A DNA stretch of 64,000 nt from Kibdelosporangium aridum (GCF_900176515.1 NZ_FWXV01000006.1:1-64000); one strand, 5' to 3'. Positions 1 to 10,892 are shown, numbered from the stretch's first letter. Notes: generated by a model not told the origin, from the letters alone. Numbers and translations are program-made.

Positions 1-3000
1 TGGGCGACCGGCACGGCACGCTCGAAGGTGGCGCGAGCATCGTCAGTGGTGGCGCGACCGGCTCGGCAGTCGAACTGGACGGTGTGGACGACCACGTCAG
101 CGCGCCGAACACCATCCGCAACGACAGCGCCTTCACCGTATCGGCGTGGGTGAACATCAAGGTGAACCACGGTGCCCGGGCCGCGGTCAGCCAGGATGGC
201 GCGTTGTTCCCCGGCTTCGCGTTGTGGTTCCGCGCGGAACCGGACGGAACCCGTCCAACGTGGGCGTTCGGTATGCCGAACTCCACGACGTCGAGTAAGG
301 GTGTGCAGATCGTGCACTCGCCGGTCGGTATGCCGCAGCTGAACACGTGGACGCATCTGACCGGCGTGTACGACCCGAAGAACAAGCAGCTGCGGTTGTA
401 CGTCAACGGCGTGCTGGCCGGCACCGTGGCGATGGACGCCGTACCGGAGTTCGCACCTGGCAAGGTCAGGATCGGCCGGACCATCTGGGACGGCAAGCCA
501 GGGGTCGACCACTGGAAGGGTGCGATCGACGAGGTCCAGCTGCACGACCGGGCACTGACCGAGGCGGAGATCGCGGCCGCGGTCAGCCAGAACAACGTCC
601 ACCTTGGACACTGGAAGTTCGACGAGAAGGACGGCAAGACCGCACGCAACGCCGTCGAAGGCGGCGCGGACGGCGTGTTGTCCGGTGGCGCTTCGTTCGA
701 TGAGACGGGCGCGTCCAACAACTCGTTGAAGCTCAACGGAACCGACGGTGCGATGGTGACCAGCGGATCGGTGATCCGCACTGATCAAAGCTTCTCGGTC
801 GCGGCGTGGGTGAACGCGCGGGAGTTCGTCACCGGTGGCGCGTCGATGACGGCCGTCGGCCAGGACGGCACCCGCATGAGCGGGTTCTACCTGCAGTACA
901 ACAGCATCATCAACAAGTGGGTGTTCACCCGGTTCAGCGAGGACATCGACAACCCGACGTGGTACGGCGCCGCAGCCGAGCAGGCGGCGAGGGCCGGGGA
1001 CTGGGTGCACCTGACCGGCACGTTCGACGCCCCCACGCGCAAGATGCGGATCTACGTCAACGGCGAGTTCGGTGGTGAGGCAGTTCTGCCGAACGCCCCG
1101 TGGCAGGCCGCTGGTCCGTTGACCGTCGGCCGCGGCAAGTTCGCGGGCAACCCGGCCGACTTCTGGCCGGGGTCGGTCGACGAGGTCCGGGTGTACAGCC
1201 GGGCATTGTCGGAGGACGAGGTCCGTGGTGTCGTGACGCGGGACAACGTCAAGTCGGGTGAGTGGAAGCTCGACGGCAACGCCCAAGACACGTCTGGCAA
1301 GAACCTGCACGGCACACTGAGCCCCAGTGGGGCGGACTGGTCCGCGGGCCAGAGCATGAATCCCAACCCAGCGGACATGGCCGTGCGGCTCAACGGTGCC
1401 AACGGGTTCGTCACCGCGCCGAAGGCGTTCGACACCGACAAGAGCTTCTCGGTGGCGGCGTGGGCCCGGCTGGACAAGATCGGCAGCCAGGCGGCGGTGG
1501 TGTCCCAGGAAGGCAGCAACGTCAGCGGGTTCACGTTGCGTGCGCTGGCCGATGGCCGGTGGGACTTCTTCGCCGCGCGCTCCGACCAGGCCGTTGTGGG
1601 TGATCAGGCGACCGGGCCGGTCGCGACTCGTGGTGTCTGGACACATCTCGTGGGCACCTACAGCAAGGACCGCAAGCGGATCGAGCTCTACGTCAACGGT
1701 GTGCTGGCCGCCTCGGCAGCCCACGACGGCGGGTTCAACGCGACCGGGCCGTTGCAGTTCGGCAAGTCCAAGTGGGCGGGCAACCCGAACGCGGAGTTGT
1801 TCACCGGCGCGATCGACGACGTGTCGGTCTACAACCGGCCGTTGTTCGCCAGCGAGATCACTGTGCTGGCCGGCCGGGATCTCAGCCTCGGGCACAACTG
1901 GACGTTCGACGAGGGCAGCGGCACCGCCGTCAACGACTCGGTCGGTGGGAAGCGTGTCCTGCTGCAGAACGGCACCGGTTTCGCACAGGGCCGGGCAGGC
2001 AACGGGCTGCGGTTCGACGGTGTCGACGATGTCGCCGTCACCGAGAACGGCGTCAACGTCAACACGAACACCAGCTTTACTGTGTCGGGCTGGGTCCATC
2101 TGGATGGCAAGTCGTGTGACATCGACCCGGAGACGCTGCGCTGCATGATCAGTGCGGTGTCGATGGACGGCGGGGACAGCGTGCCGCCGAAGTTCCGGCT
2201 GGGCTACGTCAAGGACATCGACAACGGCAGGCCCGGCAACTGGATCTTCGAACTGCCCGAGAAGAACGGCCAGGTGACCAAGGCGTCGCTGGACGTGCTG
2301 AAGGGTGAGAAGGAAAAGTGGGTGCACCTGGCCGGCGTGTACGACGCGGCTGCCAAGGCTGTTTGGCTGTATGTCGACGGAACCCGGAAGAGCGACGGCA
2401 TTCTGCTCGAGCCGTGGCAGGCCAGCGGCCAGCTGCGGGTCGGCAGCGCCCACGTGGACGGGCGGAACCAGTTCTGGCCTGGGCGGATCGACGACGTCCG
2501 GATGTACAGCGGTGCGCTGACCGACGACCGGATCAACGCGTTGATCAGCTCGTATCCCGCGCAGGACGGTCCGACCCCGCTGCCGGTCGCGGACGCCGGA
2601 CATTGGAAGTTCGACGAAAGCACCGGGACGACGGCGGCTGACTCGAGTGGGCGTGGCCTGACCGCGACCATGAAGGGCGGTGCGGGCTGGTTCGCCGGGC
2701 GGAGCGGCGGGACCGGATGGTTTGACGGTACGAGCGGCTTCGCCGAAACGGCCACGCCGGTGCTCAACACCGATCAGAGCTTCTCGGTCGCCGGGTGGGC
2801 GTACCTGGACAACCTCACGCGCTACGTCACCGCCTACGGGCAGGACGGCAACAGGGTGAGTGCGTTCCATGTGCAGTTCGACCCCACGGCCAAGAAGTGG
2901 GGCGTGGTGGTTCCCAAGGAGGACAAGGACAATCCTGACCTCGACTACTTGATGTCGGCCGAACCCGCGGTGGCGGGCTGGAACCACCTCACGGTGGTCT

Positions 3001-4640
3001 ACGACTCCGGCCTTGAGCAGATCCGCTTGTACGTCAACGGTTTGCTCTCTGGCGTGCAGGTCGGCGTCAAGATCCGCGCATCGGCTGGTGTGTTCTCGAT
3101 GGGTCGGTGCAAGTGGAACGGGGCCAACGGGTGCTTCTTCCCGCGTGGTGTCGATGAGGTCCGTGCGTTCCGTAAGCCGTTGTCCGACGCCGAGGTCCGG
3201 GTGATTCACGACGATGTGCCGGCGGCGTTGCATGGGTATTGGCGGTTCGATGACAGCACCGTGACGGACAAGTCGTGGCGCAAGAACCCGACCACCTTGT
3301 CCGGCGTCACTTCGTATGGGCCTGGTGTCACTGGCAAGGCGTTGCAGCTGGACGGCACGTCCGGTGCGGCGACCGCGCAGTGGGCGGGCACGCCGATGCA
3401 CGACAGCTTCTCCGTGTCGGCGTGGGTCAAGCTGACGAAGGCCGACAAGGTGGCCACCGTGCTCAGCCAGGACGGCAGCAGGCAGAGCTCGTTTGTGCTG
3501 CAGTACCGGCCGGAGATCGGTCGGTGGATCTTCGGTGCGGCGAGTGCCGACCAGGACGGCGCACCACTGACGTACGCCCATTCCTTGCAGGCGCCCACGC
3601 TCAACCAGTGGACGCATCTGGCTGGTGTGTACGACGCGCCGCTGCGGCAGTTGCGGTTGTACGTCAATGGCCAGCACGTTGGAACGAAGAACGACGCGCT
3701 GCTGTGGTCGGGCCTTGGTGCGTTCCACATAGGTCGTGCCAAGGAGAACGGTGCCATGACCGGCTACTTCAGTGGCGCGGTCGACGAGGTGATGACCGAC
3801 TACGGTGTCACGTCGCCCGAGCACATCGCGCGCTACTCGAACTGGCCGGCACCGTCGGGCGGACAGCTCGGCCGGTTCACCGTGATCGGGGGTGGAGAGC
3901 ACCGGTCGGCTTACTCGGCCGGGGGCATCTACGACCCGTTCGGCGAGACTCCGGCTGGCTACCGGTACGAAGGGCCGCTCGGCATGATGCTCACGGAGGC
4001 ACAGCCGGGAGCACACCGGTTGTACAGCTGCCTGATCAACAACACCGACGCGTTCACGTCGATCGACGCGAACTGTGAGGGGCACACGAAGCTCGCCGAT
4101 CTCGGTTGGGCCTACATCGAGCCGCCGGAGGGTGTCTCGACGGTCGCGCTGCGTCGGTGCGTGGCCGGTGAAGAGCGGTTCGATTCGATCTCGCCGACCT
4201 GTGAGGGCAAGACCGACGACGGCCTGCTCGGGCACCTGGTGGCGTACACGACCTTGAGCCGCTACCACCACGGCAGGGCCGGTGAGCACATCCAGACAAC
4301 AGGTGCCGCCGAACCCGGGTACAAGTGGGAAGGCACGCTCGGCCTCGTCGCGATGAACGACGAGCCGGGTACGCAGTCGCTGATGTCCTGTATGGACGGA
4401 GAGGACCAGTTCCTCTCCACGGACGCTGCCTGCGGCGGCAAGACCGTGGTCCGGCCGATCGGCCGGGTCTGGACGCAGGCACCAGAGGGTCGTGCTGCCA
4501 AGGAACTGCTCTCCTGCAAGGTGGCGGGCGGTTCCATGGACGGGCAGCACTTCGCGTCCACCGCGTCGTGCGAGGGCCACACCCAGGTCGCCTCGCTCGG
4601 CTATGTGCTGGCATCCGTCCCGGTGCCGCTTCGTCCATGA
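1..4640 (+). CDS. Secreted multi-LamG domain protein, 5' end outside window
   Basis: The reading frame is open from base 3, so the N-terminus and any signal peptide lie upstream. About six LamG (concanavalin A-like jelly-roll) units of roughly 210 residues follow one another. Each carries a SFSVAAWV-type strand, a WTHL.GVYD motif and a LYVNG motif, and new units open with a GHWKFDE-like motif near 600, 1252, 1885, 2590 and 3230. After the last unit (about 3840 on) come four cysteine-pair repeats of the form C...F.S....CEG....LG. LamG domains usually bind glycans or proteins, so a cell-surface or extracellular adhesive role is inferred. The stop lies only 22 bases before the RHS gene start, so the two are probably co-transcribed. 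Such LamG plus RHS pairs are common in actinomycetes. The ligand cannot be predicted. Confidence 0.85.
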   Translation, partial: GDRHGTLEGGASIVSGGATGSAVELDGVDDHVSAPNTIRNDSAFTVSAWVNIKVNHGARAAVSQDGALFPGFALWFRAEPDGTRPTWAFGMPNSTTSSKGVQIVHSPVGMPQLNTWTHLTGVYDPKNKQLRLYVNGVLAGTVAMDAVPEFAPGKVRIGRTIWDGKPGVDHWKGAIDEVQLHDRALTEAEIAAAVSQNNVHLGHWKFDEKDGKTARNAVEGGADGVLSGGASFDETGASNNSLKLNGTDGAMVTSGSVIRTDQSFSVAAWVNAREFVTGGASMTAVGQDGTRMSGFYLQYNSIINKWVFTRFSEDIDNPTWYGAAAEQAARAGDWVHLTGTFDAPTRKMRIYVNGEFGGEAVLPNAPWQAAGPLTVGRGKFAGNPADFWPGSVDEVRVYSRALSEDEVRGVVTRDNVKSGEWKLDGNAQDTSGKNLHGTLSPSGADWSAGQSMNPNPADMAVRLNGANGFVTAPKAFDTDKSFSVAAWARLDKIGSQAAVVSQEGSNVSGFTLRALADGRWDFFAARSDQAVVGDQATGPVATRGVWTHLVGTYSKDRKRIELYVNGVLAASAAHDGGFNATGPLQFGKSKWAGNPNAELFTGAIDDVSVYNRPLFASEITVLAGRDLSLGHNWTFDEGSGTAVNDSVGGKRVLLQNGTGFAQGRAGNGLRFDGVDDVAVTENGVNVNTNTSFTVSGWVHLDGKSCDIDPETLRCMISAVSMDGGDSVPPKFRLGYVKDIDNGRPGNWIFELPEKNGQVTKASLDVLKGEKEKWVHLAGVYDAAAKAVWLYVDGTRKSDGILLEPWQASGQLRVGSAHVDGRNQFWPGRIDDVRMYSGALTDDRINALISSYPAQDGPTPLPVADAGHWKFDESTGTTAADSSGRGLTATMKGGAGWFAGRSGGTGWFDGTSGFAETATPVLNTDQSFSVAGWAYLDNLTRYVTAYGQDGNRVSAFHVQFDPTAKKWGVVVPKEDKDNPDLDYLMSAEPAVAGWNHLTVVYDSGLEQIRLYVNGLLSGVQVGVKIRASAGVFSMGRCKWNGANGCFFPRGVDEVRAFRKPLSDAEVRVIHDDVPAALHGYWRFDDSTVTDKSWRKNPTTLSGVTSYGPGVTGKALQLDGTSGAATAQWAGTPMHDSFSVSAWVKLTKADKVATVLSQDGSRQSSFVLQYRPEIGRWIFGAASADQDGAPLTYAHSLQAPTLNQWTHLAGVYDAPLRQLRLYVNGQHVGTKNDALLWSGLGAFHIGRAKENGAMTGYFSGAVDEVMTDYGVTSPEHIARYSNWPAPSGGQLGRFTVIGGGEHRSAYSAGGIYDPFGETPAGYRYEGPLGMMLTEAQPGAHRLYSCLINNTDAFTSIDANCEGHTKLADLGWAYIEPPEGVSTVALRRCVAGEERFDSISPTCEGKTDDGLLGHLVAYTTLSRYHHGRAGEHIQTTGAAEPGYKWEGTLGLVAMNDEPGTQSLMSCMDGEDQFLSTDAACGGKTVVRPIGRVWTQAPEGRAAKELLSCKVAGGSMDGQHFASTASCEGHTQVASLGYVLASVPVPLRP

Positions 4641-4662
4641 TTCCCGACTGACAGGGAGAGTC

Positions 4663-7600
4663 GTGCGGTCAAGACCGATCGCGCTGTCGGTCAGCGTGGC
4701 GCTCGTCACGACGCTGGTACAGGTCGTGACGAGCCCCGTGGCCGCCGCGGAAACCCAGCCATCAGTGCCGTTGCCATCGACGCCGTCCACTTCCGTGGTC
4801 GCGCCGTCGCTGGCCTCCTACGGCGAGGACCAAGCGTCCAAGAGCACGCTAAGCGGCAATCAGCCACCGAAAACGACCTCACCGGACGGTCACGGCACGA
4901 CAGCCGCGACCTCGTTGGCGCCGTCGGCGAGTTGGAGCGTCGCGTCGCACACCGGGGACTTTTCGTGGTCCTATCCGCTGCGGGTGCCACCGGCGCCCGG
5001 AGCGTTGGTGCCCAGCCTCGCACTGTCGTACCGTTCGTCCGAAGTGGACGGCCGGACCAGTGCGACCAACAACCAGCCGTCCTGGGTCGGTGAAGGCTGG
5101 AACCTGTCGCCCGGATTCGTCGAACGCACCTACGGCAGCTGCGGTGACGACGACATGGGTGACGTCAAACCTCCTGAAACGAAGGGAGATCTGTGCTGGC
5201 GGACCGACAATGCCACCGCGAGCTACAGCGGTAGCGGCGGTCCGCTGATCCGCGACGACGTCACCGGGGACTGGCGGACGAAGAGCGACGACGGTTCGCG
5301 CATCGAACGCCGTGAGGGCATCGCCAACGGTGACGACAACGGCGAGCACTGGGTGATCACCTCCATGGACGGTACCCAGTACTGGTTCGGGTCCCAGCCG
5401 GACTCGAAGTCGACATGGACCGTCCCGGTGTACGGCGATGACGCGAACGAGCCGTGCCACAAGGACACACTGGCGGCCTCGCACTGTGTCCAGGCTTACC
5501 GGTGGATGCTGGACAAGGTCGTCGACCGCAACGGCAACATGATCCGGTACCACTACCTGACCGAGACCAACAAGTACGGGATGAACGAGCAGGACACCGC
5601 GGTCGAGTACATCCGCGGTGGCACGCTCGACCGGATCGACTACGGCCTGCGCGACAACGTCACCACGCCGAGCGGCCGGGTCGTGTTCGAGTTGGCGAAA
5701 CGGTGTGTGCCAGGCAGCGACTGCCTGGAGGCGAGCAAGAACAACTGGCCGGACGTCTCGTGGGACAACGAGTGCAAAGCCACTCCGTGCAAGGAGCGCT
5801 ACCCGTCCTTCTGGTCGACCAAGCGCTTGGCGAGCATCACCACGCAGGTTCTGCGCGGCACAACGTACGACGACGTCGATCGCTGGGATCTCGAGCACAG
5901 CTTCCCGGACCCGGGCGACCGCGAGAAAGCCTCGTTGTGGCTCAAGAGCATCAAGCACACCGGGCTGGTGGGCGAGGGGTCAGTGACTCAGCCCGCGGTG
6001 ACGTTCGAGGGCACGGCACTGCCCAACCGCGTCGACACGGCAACAGACGGCATCGCACCGATGTACCGCTACCGCATCACAGGCGTGCGTTCCGAGACCG
6101 GCGGACTGGTCTCGATCACCTACACCTCCCAGTGCGAACCGGACAGCCTGCCGGCCAAACCGGAAGAGAACGAGCAATGGTGTTTCCCGGTCGTGTGGGC
6201 GCCGAAGAACTTCGCCGAGCGCACTGACTACTTCCACAAGTACATGGTCACCAAGGTGATCACCTCCGATCGCCTGCGGGTCCAGAACAACCAGGCACTC
6301 AGCAGCCCCGAGCAAGTCGTGAGCTACGAGTACCTGGATGGTGCGGCGTGGCACCGCGACACCTCGGAGTTCACCAAGGACAGCAAGAAGACCTACAACG
6401 AGTTCCGTGGATTCAGCCGGGTCCGCACCAGGATGGGCGCTCCCGGCGACCCCTCCGGCAAGGTCACCATGTCCGAAGAACGGTTCTACCAAGGTATGGA
6501 CGGCGACAAGCTGCCGAACGGTACCCGGCCCGCCTCGGTGAGCGACTCGCACGGTGGTACCTATCCCGACTCGGACTGGTTGCAGGGCTTCGGATTCGAG
6601 TCGTCCACGTTCGTTCACGAAGGTCCTTCGGACAAGCCTGATCCGCCTCGGCTCAGCAAGGCCATCAGCAAGCCGTTTGTCCGTGGTCCGACCGCGAAAC
6701 GCGGCGATCTGACCGCCTATATCGTCCGGACTGAGACCGCACGCTCCTTCACGGCGTTGTCGTCCGGGCAGTGGCGGATCACCAGGACGGACACCGACTA
6801 CGACGACCGTGGCCTGCCGACGAAGATCAATGACCTCGGCGACATCGACAACGCTGCGGATGATCGTTGTGTCCGGAACACCTACGCCCGGAACACCGAC
6901 AAGTGGATCCTTGGTCTCATCGGTCACACGGAGACCGTCTCCGTCAACTGTGATACGCCTGCGGTCTACCCGCGGGATGCGCTTTCCGCCACACGCAACA
7001 CCTACGACGACAACGGCAACACCAAGAAGATCGAGCAGGCGACGGAGCGGCCTGCGTCCGAACCGTCCTACTTGACCAAGTCCACGATGGACTATGACGC
7101 CCACGGACGCATCACCGTCCTCAAGGACGCCCATGGCCGAGCGACGACCACTGTTTACACTCCGCAACTCGGCGGTCCGCTCACCCAGACGGTCGTGACC
7201 ACTCCGGCGCCCCGTACGGGCGTTACCGGTCTGGCGACAACCACGACCTTGGAGCCCGCGTGGGGCTCGCCGACGAAGACCAGTGACCCGAACAACCGGG
7301 TGACAACGCTGGTGTACGACGCGGCAGGCCGTAAGACCCAGACGTGGCTGCCGAACCAGCCGACGACAGGCAAACCGAGTGTCAAGTACGACTACCTGAT
7401 CCGCAATGACGGCGCGAGCGTCGTCACGACCACCAAGCTTGGTCCTAACAAGACTGAGATCACGAGCAAGACCCTGTACGACGGACTGCTGCGGCCGAGG
7501 CAGACTCAAGCGCCTGCGCTTGGCGGCGGCAGGCTGCTGACCGACATCCGGTACGACTCCTTCGGCAGGCAGTGGAAGGCGACGCAGCCGTACTACAACA

Positions 7601-10600
7601 GTGGCAGTGTCGACGACACCTTGTGGCTGGCCTCGGACACCGAGATCCCCGGGCATACCCGGAGCTACTACGACGACGCAGGCCGTGTGTCCGTGTCGGC
7701 CTACTTCGCCGGTGCGTTCGAGAAGTGGCGGACGACGAAGACCTATGACGGCGATCGGGTCAACATCACGCCGCCGTCGGGTGCCACGCCGGTCACGACC
7801 ATCACCGATGCACGTGGCCAGATGGTCGAGCAGCGCAAGTACCACGGCACGAAGGCCGAAGGCGATTACGACGCAACGCTTTACTCGTACACCAAAGCCG
7901 GTCACCTGGAGACGGTGACAGATCCGCTCAGCAAGATCTGGCGCTATAAGTACGATTTTCGTGGTCGGATGACAGAGCAGGAAGACCCTGACAGTGGAAC
8001 GTCTATCACATCGTACGACGACCTTGACAGGGTGACTTCGAGCCGCGACGGTCGCGGCGAGACGGTTGCGTTCGAATACGACAACCTGGACCGCCGGATC
8101 GCTACGTACGTCGGCCAAGTCGGCGGTACGAAGCTCGCCGAGTGGACATACGACACTGTCATCAAGGGCAAGGGCCAGTTGGCGTCCTCGACCCGGTGGG
8201 TGAACGGCGCCGCGTACACCCGGAACGTCCTTAGCTACGACCAGGTTTACAACCAGACTGGTACGTCGTTGACGATTCCGGCCAAGGAAGGTTTGCTCGC
8301 CGGGACGTACGAGACCTACGCCTCGTTCAACGTCAACGGCAGCGTCGGAAGCCAGGGGTATGCCAAGGCAGGGGAGTTGCCTGCCGAGAGCGTCAGTTAC
8401 AAGTACGACGACCTTGGCCCGGTCCTGCAGAGCTGGGGCGGATACAACGGCAGCACATTCCACTACGGGTCTGCGACGGAGTACACGCGGTACGGCGAAA
8501 TTCAGCGGTTGCGACTCGGTTCTGGTGACCGCCGTGTCTGGCAGTCGTACTACTACGACACCAGCACCCGGCGGCTGAACCGGTCCATTGTGGATGCTGA
8601 GCTGCCGTCACCGATGCAGACGGACACCAGGTACACCTACAGTCCGGCAGGCACGATCACCTCGGTGGCGGACGTACCGCTGGGCAAACCTGCCGACATC
8701 CAGTGTTTCCAGCAGGATTACCTGCGCCGGACCACCGAGGCCTGGACGACGACGGCCGCGAACTGGACGGCAGACCAGGGTTGTACAACCCAGCCCAGCC
8801 TGACCTCCAGTGGCCCTGCTCCGTACTGGCACTCGTACACGTACGACAAGTCGGGCAACCGCAAGAGCGAGACGCAGCACGGCAGCAACGGCGACACCAC
8901 GAGGACGTACGAGTATGACGTCCTCGGGCACGCGCACGCGCTGAAGTCGGTCACCACCAAGGGTTTTGGCGTCGATACCAAGGAAGATTACGAATACAAC
9001 GCCAGTGGTTCGGTGATCCGCAAGGGCGATCAGACCTTCACCTGGGACGTCGAGGGCAAACTGACCGGCGTCAGCAAGGACGGCACGAGCACGACCTTCC
9101 TGCACGATGCTGAGGGGAACCGGCTGATCCGCCGTGACCCGGACGCCACCACGCTGTATCTGGGCGGTCAGGAACTGCGGGTGGCTGTTGGTGGCGGTAA
9201 CCCGACGGTGACCCGGTACTACCGCCACGGCGGACAGATTGTCGCTGTCCGGCAAGGCAATGGTTCGCTCACGTGGCTCGCGGGCGATCACCAGGGCACC
9301 GGTCAGATCGCGATCAACGCAGGCACGCTCGAGGTCACCCAGCGACGTCAACTGCCGTTCGGCGCGCCCCGTGGTGCGGCTGTGCAGTGGCCGGGAGATC
9401 GAGGATTCGTTGGCGGTGTCGAGGACAAGAGCACAGGTCTGACACATCTGGGCGCACGCGACTACGACCCGTCGACAGGAAGGTTCATCTCGGTCGACCC
9501 GGTGCTCAACCCGTCCGATTCCCAGCAGATCAACGGGTACACGTACAGCAACAACAACCCGATCACGTTCAGCGATCCGAGCGGGGCGTTCTGCGACAGC
9601 TGCGACTTCTACGGCCGTGAGGACGAGAAGAACGGCGGCAGCGGTTCGATCTGGACCCCGGTCCCGCCCGGTCAGCCCACCAAGCCCAACGCGCCGACCG
9701 GATACGACAAGGGCGACAAGATCGGTCAGCGAGCGGCGATCATCGACGGCCGCAACAAGGACGCGACCAAGCAGCCGATCATCTTCGACCGGCGGATGCC
9801 GACGTTCGACGAACTCAAGGCGTTGCGGCTGACCGGGGTCGGCTACAGCGACGGTGAGTACGCGAAGGCGCTCAAGGACTGGGCGAAACACGTGTGCCGG
9901 CGGTCCGTCGGCAACGAAGGTTTCTGCTCGTACGTCCAAGACTTGGGCATGCTCGACATCGAGAAGTCGCCGGTCGCGGACTTCATCATCGGGCTGACTC
10001 CGTTGGGAGTGCTGCAAAGCGCATCGGAGTGCGCCACGGGAGAGTCCTCGTGCTGGTGGATGGTGGCCGACATTCCGGTGCTCAAGGCGGCGAAGCTGCT
10101 CAAGAGCGGCAAAGCAGCCAAGGCCTGCAGTTTCACCGCGGACACCAAGGTCGTGATGGCGGACGGAACGACCAAGCCCATCTCGGAGGTGAAGCTCGGG
10201 GACAAGGTCCTGGCTGCCGATCCGGAGACCGGTGCCAAGGGCGTGAAGACCGTGACAGGCCTGAGCCGCCACCAGGACAGCGTGCTCGACCTGGTGACCG
10301 AGGACGGCGGCACGGTCACCACCACCGCGGACCATCCATTCTGGAACGCGAGTGACGGGCAGTGGCAGCGTGCCGATCAGCTCGACGCCGGCGACAGTCT
10401 GGTGACCGCCGCCGGTGACCACGTCGCATTCCGTGAGCTGAAGCCAGAAACCCGGAGGTCAACGGCGGCGTACAACCTCTCCGTGCTCGACCTGGAGTCG
10501 TACTACGTGCTCGTGGGCGACGACCCGATCCTCGTGCACAACGAACGCACCTGTGACATCGACGAGATCGGGTTGCCGATCAAGGGTGATCACGTACTGG

Positions 10601-10875
10601 TGCGTCACGGCGAAGTCATCAACGGAGACATCGAAGGCAACGTCATCGTCCGGGGCGGAACCGTCAACGGCAACATCAAGGGCAATGTGGTCATAACGCA
10701 CGGCGGGACAGTGAATGGCAACGTGGAAGGCACCGTGGTGCAGGTCGGTCAGATCGGCGACGACATAGGCCCGGAGGTACAGACCAACCTGCTGAGAGGA
10801 GATGTGCACGGCACCTTGATGCAGATCGGATACCTCGAAGGCAGGATCTTCTTCCCAGGGTTGACGGTCGGTTAG
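4663..10875 (+). CDS. RHS/YD-repeat secreted protein with HINT domain
   Basis: 2070 residues from a GTG preceded by GGGAGA. An open frame exists further upstream but overlaps the LamG gene, so this start is preferred. Residues 1-30 form a signal peptide ending near AAAET. An N-terminal region typical of actinobacterial RHS proteins (about 70-600) leads into many YD repeats and the RHS core ending in DPSG near 1645. A HINT (intein-like) domain occupies about 1822-1959: a first Cys in ACSFTADT, a TADH block B motif and a terminal VHN, so the splicing-type catalytic residues look intact. The last ~110 residues are not a toxin fold I recognise. They carry G.V.NG.I.GNV-like repeats suggesting a small beta-helix. 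No immunity-like gene follows; the next gene is convergent. A polymorphic toxin or a processed surface protein are both possible. Confidence 0.85.
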   Translation: MRSRPIALSVSVALVTTLVQVVTSPVAAAETQPSVPLPSTPSTSVVAPSLASYGEDQASKSTLSGNQPPKTTSPDGHGTTAATSLAPSASWSVASHTGDFSWSYPLRVPPAPGALVPSLALSYRSSEVDGRTSATNNQPSWVGEGWNLSPGFVERTYGSCGDDDMGDVKPPETKGDLCWRTDNATASYSGSGGPLIRDDVTGDWRTKSDDGSRIERREGIANGDDNGEHWVITSMDGTQYWFGSQPDSKSTWTVPVYGDDANEPCHKDTLAASHCVQAYRWMLDKVVDRNGNMIRYHYLTETNKYGMNEQDTAVEYIRGGTLDRIDYGLRDNVTTPSGRVVFELAKRCVPGSDCLEASKNNWPDVSWDNECKATPCKERYPSFWSTKRLASITTQVLRGTTYDDVDRWDLEHSFPDPGDREKASLWLKSIKHTGLVGEGSVTQPAVTFEGTALPNRVDTATDGIAPMYRYRITGVRSETGGLVSITYTSQCEPDSLPAKPEENEQWCFPVVWAPKNFAERTDYFHKYMVTKVITSDRLRVQNNQALSSPEQVVSYEYLDGAAWHRDTSEFTKDSKKTYNEFRGFSRVRTRMGAPGDPSGKVTMSEERFYQGMDGDKLPNGTRPASVSDSHGGTYPDSDWLQGFGFESSTFVHEGPSDKPDPPRLSKAISKPFVRGPTAKRGDLTAYIVRTETARSFTALSSGQWRITRTDTDYDDRGLPTKINDLGDIDNAADDRCVRNTYARNTDKWILGLIGHTETVSVNCDTPAVYPRDALSATRNTYDDNGNTKKIEQATERPASEPSYLTKSTMDYDAHGRITVLKDAHGRATTTVYTPQLGGPLTQTVVTTPAPRTGVTGLATTTTLEPAWGSPTKTSDPNNRVTTLVYDAAGRKTQTWLPNQPTTGKPSVKYDYLIRNDGASVVTTTKLGPNKTEITSKTLYDGLLRPRQTQAPALGGGRLLTDIRYDSFGRQWKATQPYYNSGSVDDTLWLASDTEIPGHTRSYYDDAGRVSVSAYFAGAFEKWRTTKTYDGDRVNITPPSGATPVTTITDARGQMVEQRKYHGTKAEGDYDATLYSYTKAGHLETVTDPLSKIWRYKYDFRGRMTEQEDPDSGTSITSYDDLDRVTSSRDGRGETVAFEYDNLDRRIATYVGQVGGTKLAEWTYDTVIKGKGQLASSTRWVNGAAYTRNVLSYDQVYNQTGTSLTIPAKEGLLAGTYETYASFNVNGSVGSQGYAKAGELPAESVSYKYDDLGPVLQSWGGYNGSTFHYGSATEYTRYGEIQRLRLGSGDRRVWQSYYYDTSTRRLNRSIVDAELPSPMQTDTRYTYSPAGTITSVADVPLGKPADIQCFQQDYLRRTTEAWTTTAANWTADQGCTTQPSLTSSGPAPYWHSYTYDKSGNRKSETQHGSNGDTTRTYEYDVLGHAHALKSVTTKGFGVDTKEDYEYNASGSVIRKGDQTFTWDVEGKLTGVSKDGTSTTFLHDAEGNRLIRRDPDATTLYLGGQELRVAVGGGNPTVTRYYRHGGQIVAVRQGNGSLTWLAGDHQGTGQIAINAGTLEVTQRRQLPFGAPRGAAVQWPGDRGFVGGVEDKSTGLTHLGARDYDPSTGRFISVDPVLNPSDSQQINGYTYSNNNPITFSDPSGAFCDSCDFYGREDEKNGGSGSIWTPVPPGQPTKPNAPTGYDKGDKIGQRAAIIDGRNKDATKQPIIFDRRMPTFDELKALRLTGVGYSDGEYAKALKDWAKHVCRRSVGNEGFCSYVQDLGMLDIEKSPVADFIIGLTPLGVLQSASECATGESSCWWMVADIPVLKAAKLLKSGKAAKACSFTADTKVVMADGTTKPISEVKLGDKVLAADPETGAKGVKTVTGLSRHQDSVLDLVTEDGGTVTTTADHPFWNASDGQWQRADQLDAGDSLVTAAGDHVAFRELKPETRRSTAAYNLSVLDLESYYVLVGDDPILVHNERTCDIDEIGLPIKGDHVLVRHGEVINGDIEGNVIVRGGTVNGNIKGNVVITHGGTVNGNVEGTVVQVGQIGDDIGPEVQTNLLRGDVHGTLMQIGYLEGRIFFPGLTVG

Positions 10876-10892
10876 GCGAGCTCGTGGCGAGT

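Noticed and set aside
5980..8463. 827-codon open frame on the minus strand inside the RHS gene
   Set aside because: Antisense to a clear RHS/YD-repeat protein; the translation is Arg/Val-rich without domains. Long shadow frames are expected at this GC content.
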